Source of the DNA: an uncultured Oscillospiraceae bacterium
GTDB taxonomy: Bacteria; Bacillota; Clostridia; Oscillospirales; Acutalibacteraceae
Direction of reading: 5' to 3'
DNA length: 6,190 bases
Assembly (NCBI GenBank): GCA_900552985.1
Contig: USBP01000093.1
Location: 1 to 6,190 of the forward strand
The notes beneath the pieces are model-generated. The model made no database searches, had not been told where the DNA came from, and saw nothing but the letters and a program-made list of their open reading frames with translations. Position 1 is the stretch's first letter, and every line of letters starts with the position of its first letter. A program made the translations under genes and the position numbers. Of the stretch, positions 5,096 through 6,190 are shown piece by piece.

Positions 5096-5125
5096 ATCAT
5101 ATCAAATGATACTGGGAATTGTCAA
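5096..5125 (-). promoter_or_regulatory. Strong sigma-A promoter of the kinase-acetyltransferase operon
   Basis: A perfect -35 TTGACA (5120-5125) and -10 TATGAT (5096-5101) with an 18-base spacer, read on the minus strand. The predicted start is near 5089-5090, giving a leader of about 160 bases. An inverted repeat TATCAT/ATGATA (5095-5111) covers the -10 box and could be an operator. Confidence 0.88.
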
Positions 5126-5238
5126 GCCGAACCCCTTGCAGGAGGCATACTTTCGCTTTTGAGAAGGGGACGCTGGATTTTGGGCTGATGCCGGGCTGCC
5201 TTAACCGGCTCATCTGTGCTCTGACTTCTGCTTGCAGC
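5126..5238. other. Upstream region between cysS terminator and kinase promoter, no gene seen
   Basis: About 110 bases without a credible gene. The only structure noticed is CCGG/CCGG within flanking GATG/CATC at about 5187-5213. It may simply be promoter-upstream DNA. Confidence 0.4.
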
Positions 5239-5239
5239 C

Positions 5240-5271
5240 AAAAGGCCCTGGGCAAAATAACGCAGGGCCCG
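5240..5271 (-). terminator. Intrinsic terminator of cysS
   Basis: GGCCCTG (5263-5269) and CAGGGCC (5244-5250) form a 7-bp GC-rich stem with a 12-base loop, followed by TTTT (5240-5243) on the minus strand, about 30 bases after the cysS stop. The T-run is short, so termination may be partial. The other side also carries TTTT two or three bases out on the plus strand. Confidence 0.75.
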
Positions 5272-5298
5272 GTTTTGCGACACCTGTTTGCTTGCGGA

Positions 5299-6190
5299 TC
5301 ATTCGGCGTATTTCCACTTCACGCCCTGCGGCGTATCCTCCAAAAGGATATTGCGCGCCTTGAGTTCATCGCGGATGCGGTCCGCCTCCGCCCAGTTTTT
5401 CTCCTTGCGCGCCGCGTTGCGCTGCTCAATAAGCGCCTCAATCTCATCATCCAGGCTCTTTTCCTCCGCCCGGCAATACACAAGGCCAAGGATGCCGCAC
5501 AGCGTGTCAAACAGCGCCGAAGCATGCCCGCACAGCTTACGGGAATGCACGCCGGACGTCACATGGGTGTTGATATCGCGCACAAGCTCGTAAACGGCTG
5601 CGAGCGCATCCGCAGTGTTCAGATCGTCATCCATCGCCTCTTCAAACTGGCGGCGGCGCTCCTCCAGCTTTTCAATCACCGCATCATCCTCTGCGCCGGC
5701 GGCCTCCTCGGCGTTTTTCAGCGCAAAGTCGAGGCTGTCGCGGCAGCTGTAGAGCCGCGCGAGCGCCGCGCGGCACTGCTCAATGATCTCAACGCTGTAG
5801 TTGATCGGGCTGCGGTACTGCGAAGAAATCATCAGATAGCGGATCGGCTCATAGCCATATTCCTTCGCCACATCACGCACAGTGAAGAAATTGCCGAGCG
5901 ATTTCGACATCTTGCGGTTATCCACATTGATAAAGCCGTTATGCATCCAGTAATGCGCAAAGGGCACGCCGTTGCAGCACTCGCTCTGCGCAATTTCATT
6001 CTCATGATGCGGGAAAATAAGATCCTGCCCGCCGCAGTGGATGTCGATCGTTTCGCCCAGATACCGGCGCACCATGGCGGAGCACTCGATATGCCAGCCG
6101 GGCCTGCCCTTGCCCCAGGGGGAATCCCAGCTCGGCTCGCCGGGCTTGGCGGCCTTCCAGAGCGCAAAATCCATTGGCTCGCGCTTGAGC
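5299..6190 (-). CDS. cysS: Cysteinyl-tRNA synthetase, C-terminal part (cut by window edge)
   Basis: The last 296 residues of a class I aminoacyl-tRNA synthetase of about 465 residues that charges tRNA-Cys in the cytoplasm. Visible from the cut edge inward: the zinc-binding GWHIECSAM, with the family's Cys ligand at about 6082-6084; [18 protein letters not shown], with the His and Glu ligands; and the KMSKS loop at 5899-5913, which stabilises the adenylate. The helical bundle and the C-terminal anticodon-binding region follow, ending in VKWKYAE. The N-terminal HIGH half lies beyond position 6190. The frame is open to the edge, so the Met at 6174 is internal and not a start. The gene ends with TGA at 5299-5301 and its own terminator, so it is transcribed separately from the kinase operon. 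Confidence 0.98.
   Translation of the reverse strand, partial: LKREPMDFALWKAAKPGEPSWDSPWGKGRPGWHIECSAMVRRYLGETIDIHCGGQDLIFPHHENEIAQSECCNGVPFAHYWMHNGFINVDNRKMSKSLGNFFTVRDVAKEYGYEPIRYLMISSQYRSPINYSVEIIEQCRAALARLYSCRDSLDFALKNAEEAAGAEDDAVIEKLEERRRQFEEAMDDDLNTADALAAVYELVRDINTHVTSGVHSRKLCGHASALFDTLCGILGLVYCRAEEKSLDDEIEALIEQRNAARKEKNWAEADRIRDELKARNILLEDTPQGVKWKYAE

Noticed and set aside
4526..5109. Plus-strand open frames opposite the start of the kinase-like gene and its leader
   Set aside because: They oppose the zinc ribbon and kinase-like coding region, have no SD, and show no family motif.
1..6190. tRNA genes, CRISPR arrays, insertion sequences, attachment sites
   Set aside because: No cloverleaf-like segment, regularly spaced repeat, transposase or terminal inverted repeat was seen on either strand.

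Overview
The window looks like chromosomal DNA from a GC-rich member of the Clostridia (Firmicutes), possibly a gut lineage related to Oscillospirales or Christensenellales. The basis is the rpsB-tsf gene pair with clostridial-type S2 and EF-Ts sequences, strong AGGAGG ribosome binding sites, sigma-A-type promoters, and a PASTA-domain kinase-like receptor with an N-terminal zinc ribbon. The exact lineage is inference. All six genes lie on the minus strand, so transcription runs from high to low coordinates. I see no mobile element, CRISPR array, tRNA or rRNA.

In transcription order: (1) 6190-5299, the C-terminal two thirds of cysteinyl-tRNA synthetase (cysS), followed by a terminator near 5240-5271. 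(2) A 368-base gap (4931-5298) with a strong promoter and a long, structured leader, then a two-gene operon: a 557-residue zinc-ribbon / kinase-like / membrane / PASTA protein (4930-3257) and a GNAT acetyltransferase (3232-2792), closed by a strong terminator at 2744-2793. (3) A structured 5' region (2522-2743), then glycerate kinase (2521-1367) with a GTG start. (4) A promoter at 1240-1268, a roughly 140-base structured leader, then rpsB (1092-340), a 147-base spacer with three hairpins, and the start of tsf (192-1).

rpsB and tsf supply translation: S2 of the small ribosomal subunit and the EF-Tu exchange factor. cysS charges tRNA-Cys. Glycerate kinase feeds glycerate into lower glycolysis. 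The kinase-like gene and the acetyltransferase form a separate unit of unknown purpose.

The main point of interest is the kinase-like protein. Its fold is recognisable and it has extracellular PASTA repeats, but the VAIK lysine, the HRD aspartate and the DFG aspartate are all replaced (Arg76, Gly190, Gly208). It is therefore probably a pseudokinase receptor rather than a working PrkC-type kinase. Secondary interest lies in several noncoding leaders: a 20-bp hairpin and a 51-codon open frame ahead of the kinase-like gene, a candidate pseudoknot ahead of rpsB, and overlapping hairpins ahead of glycerate kinase.
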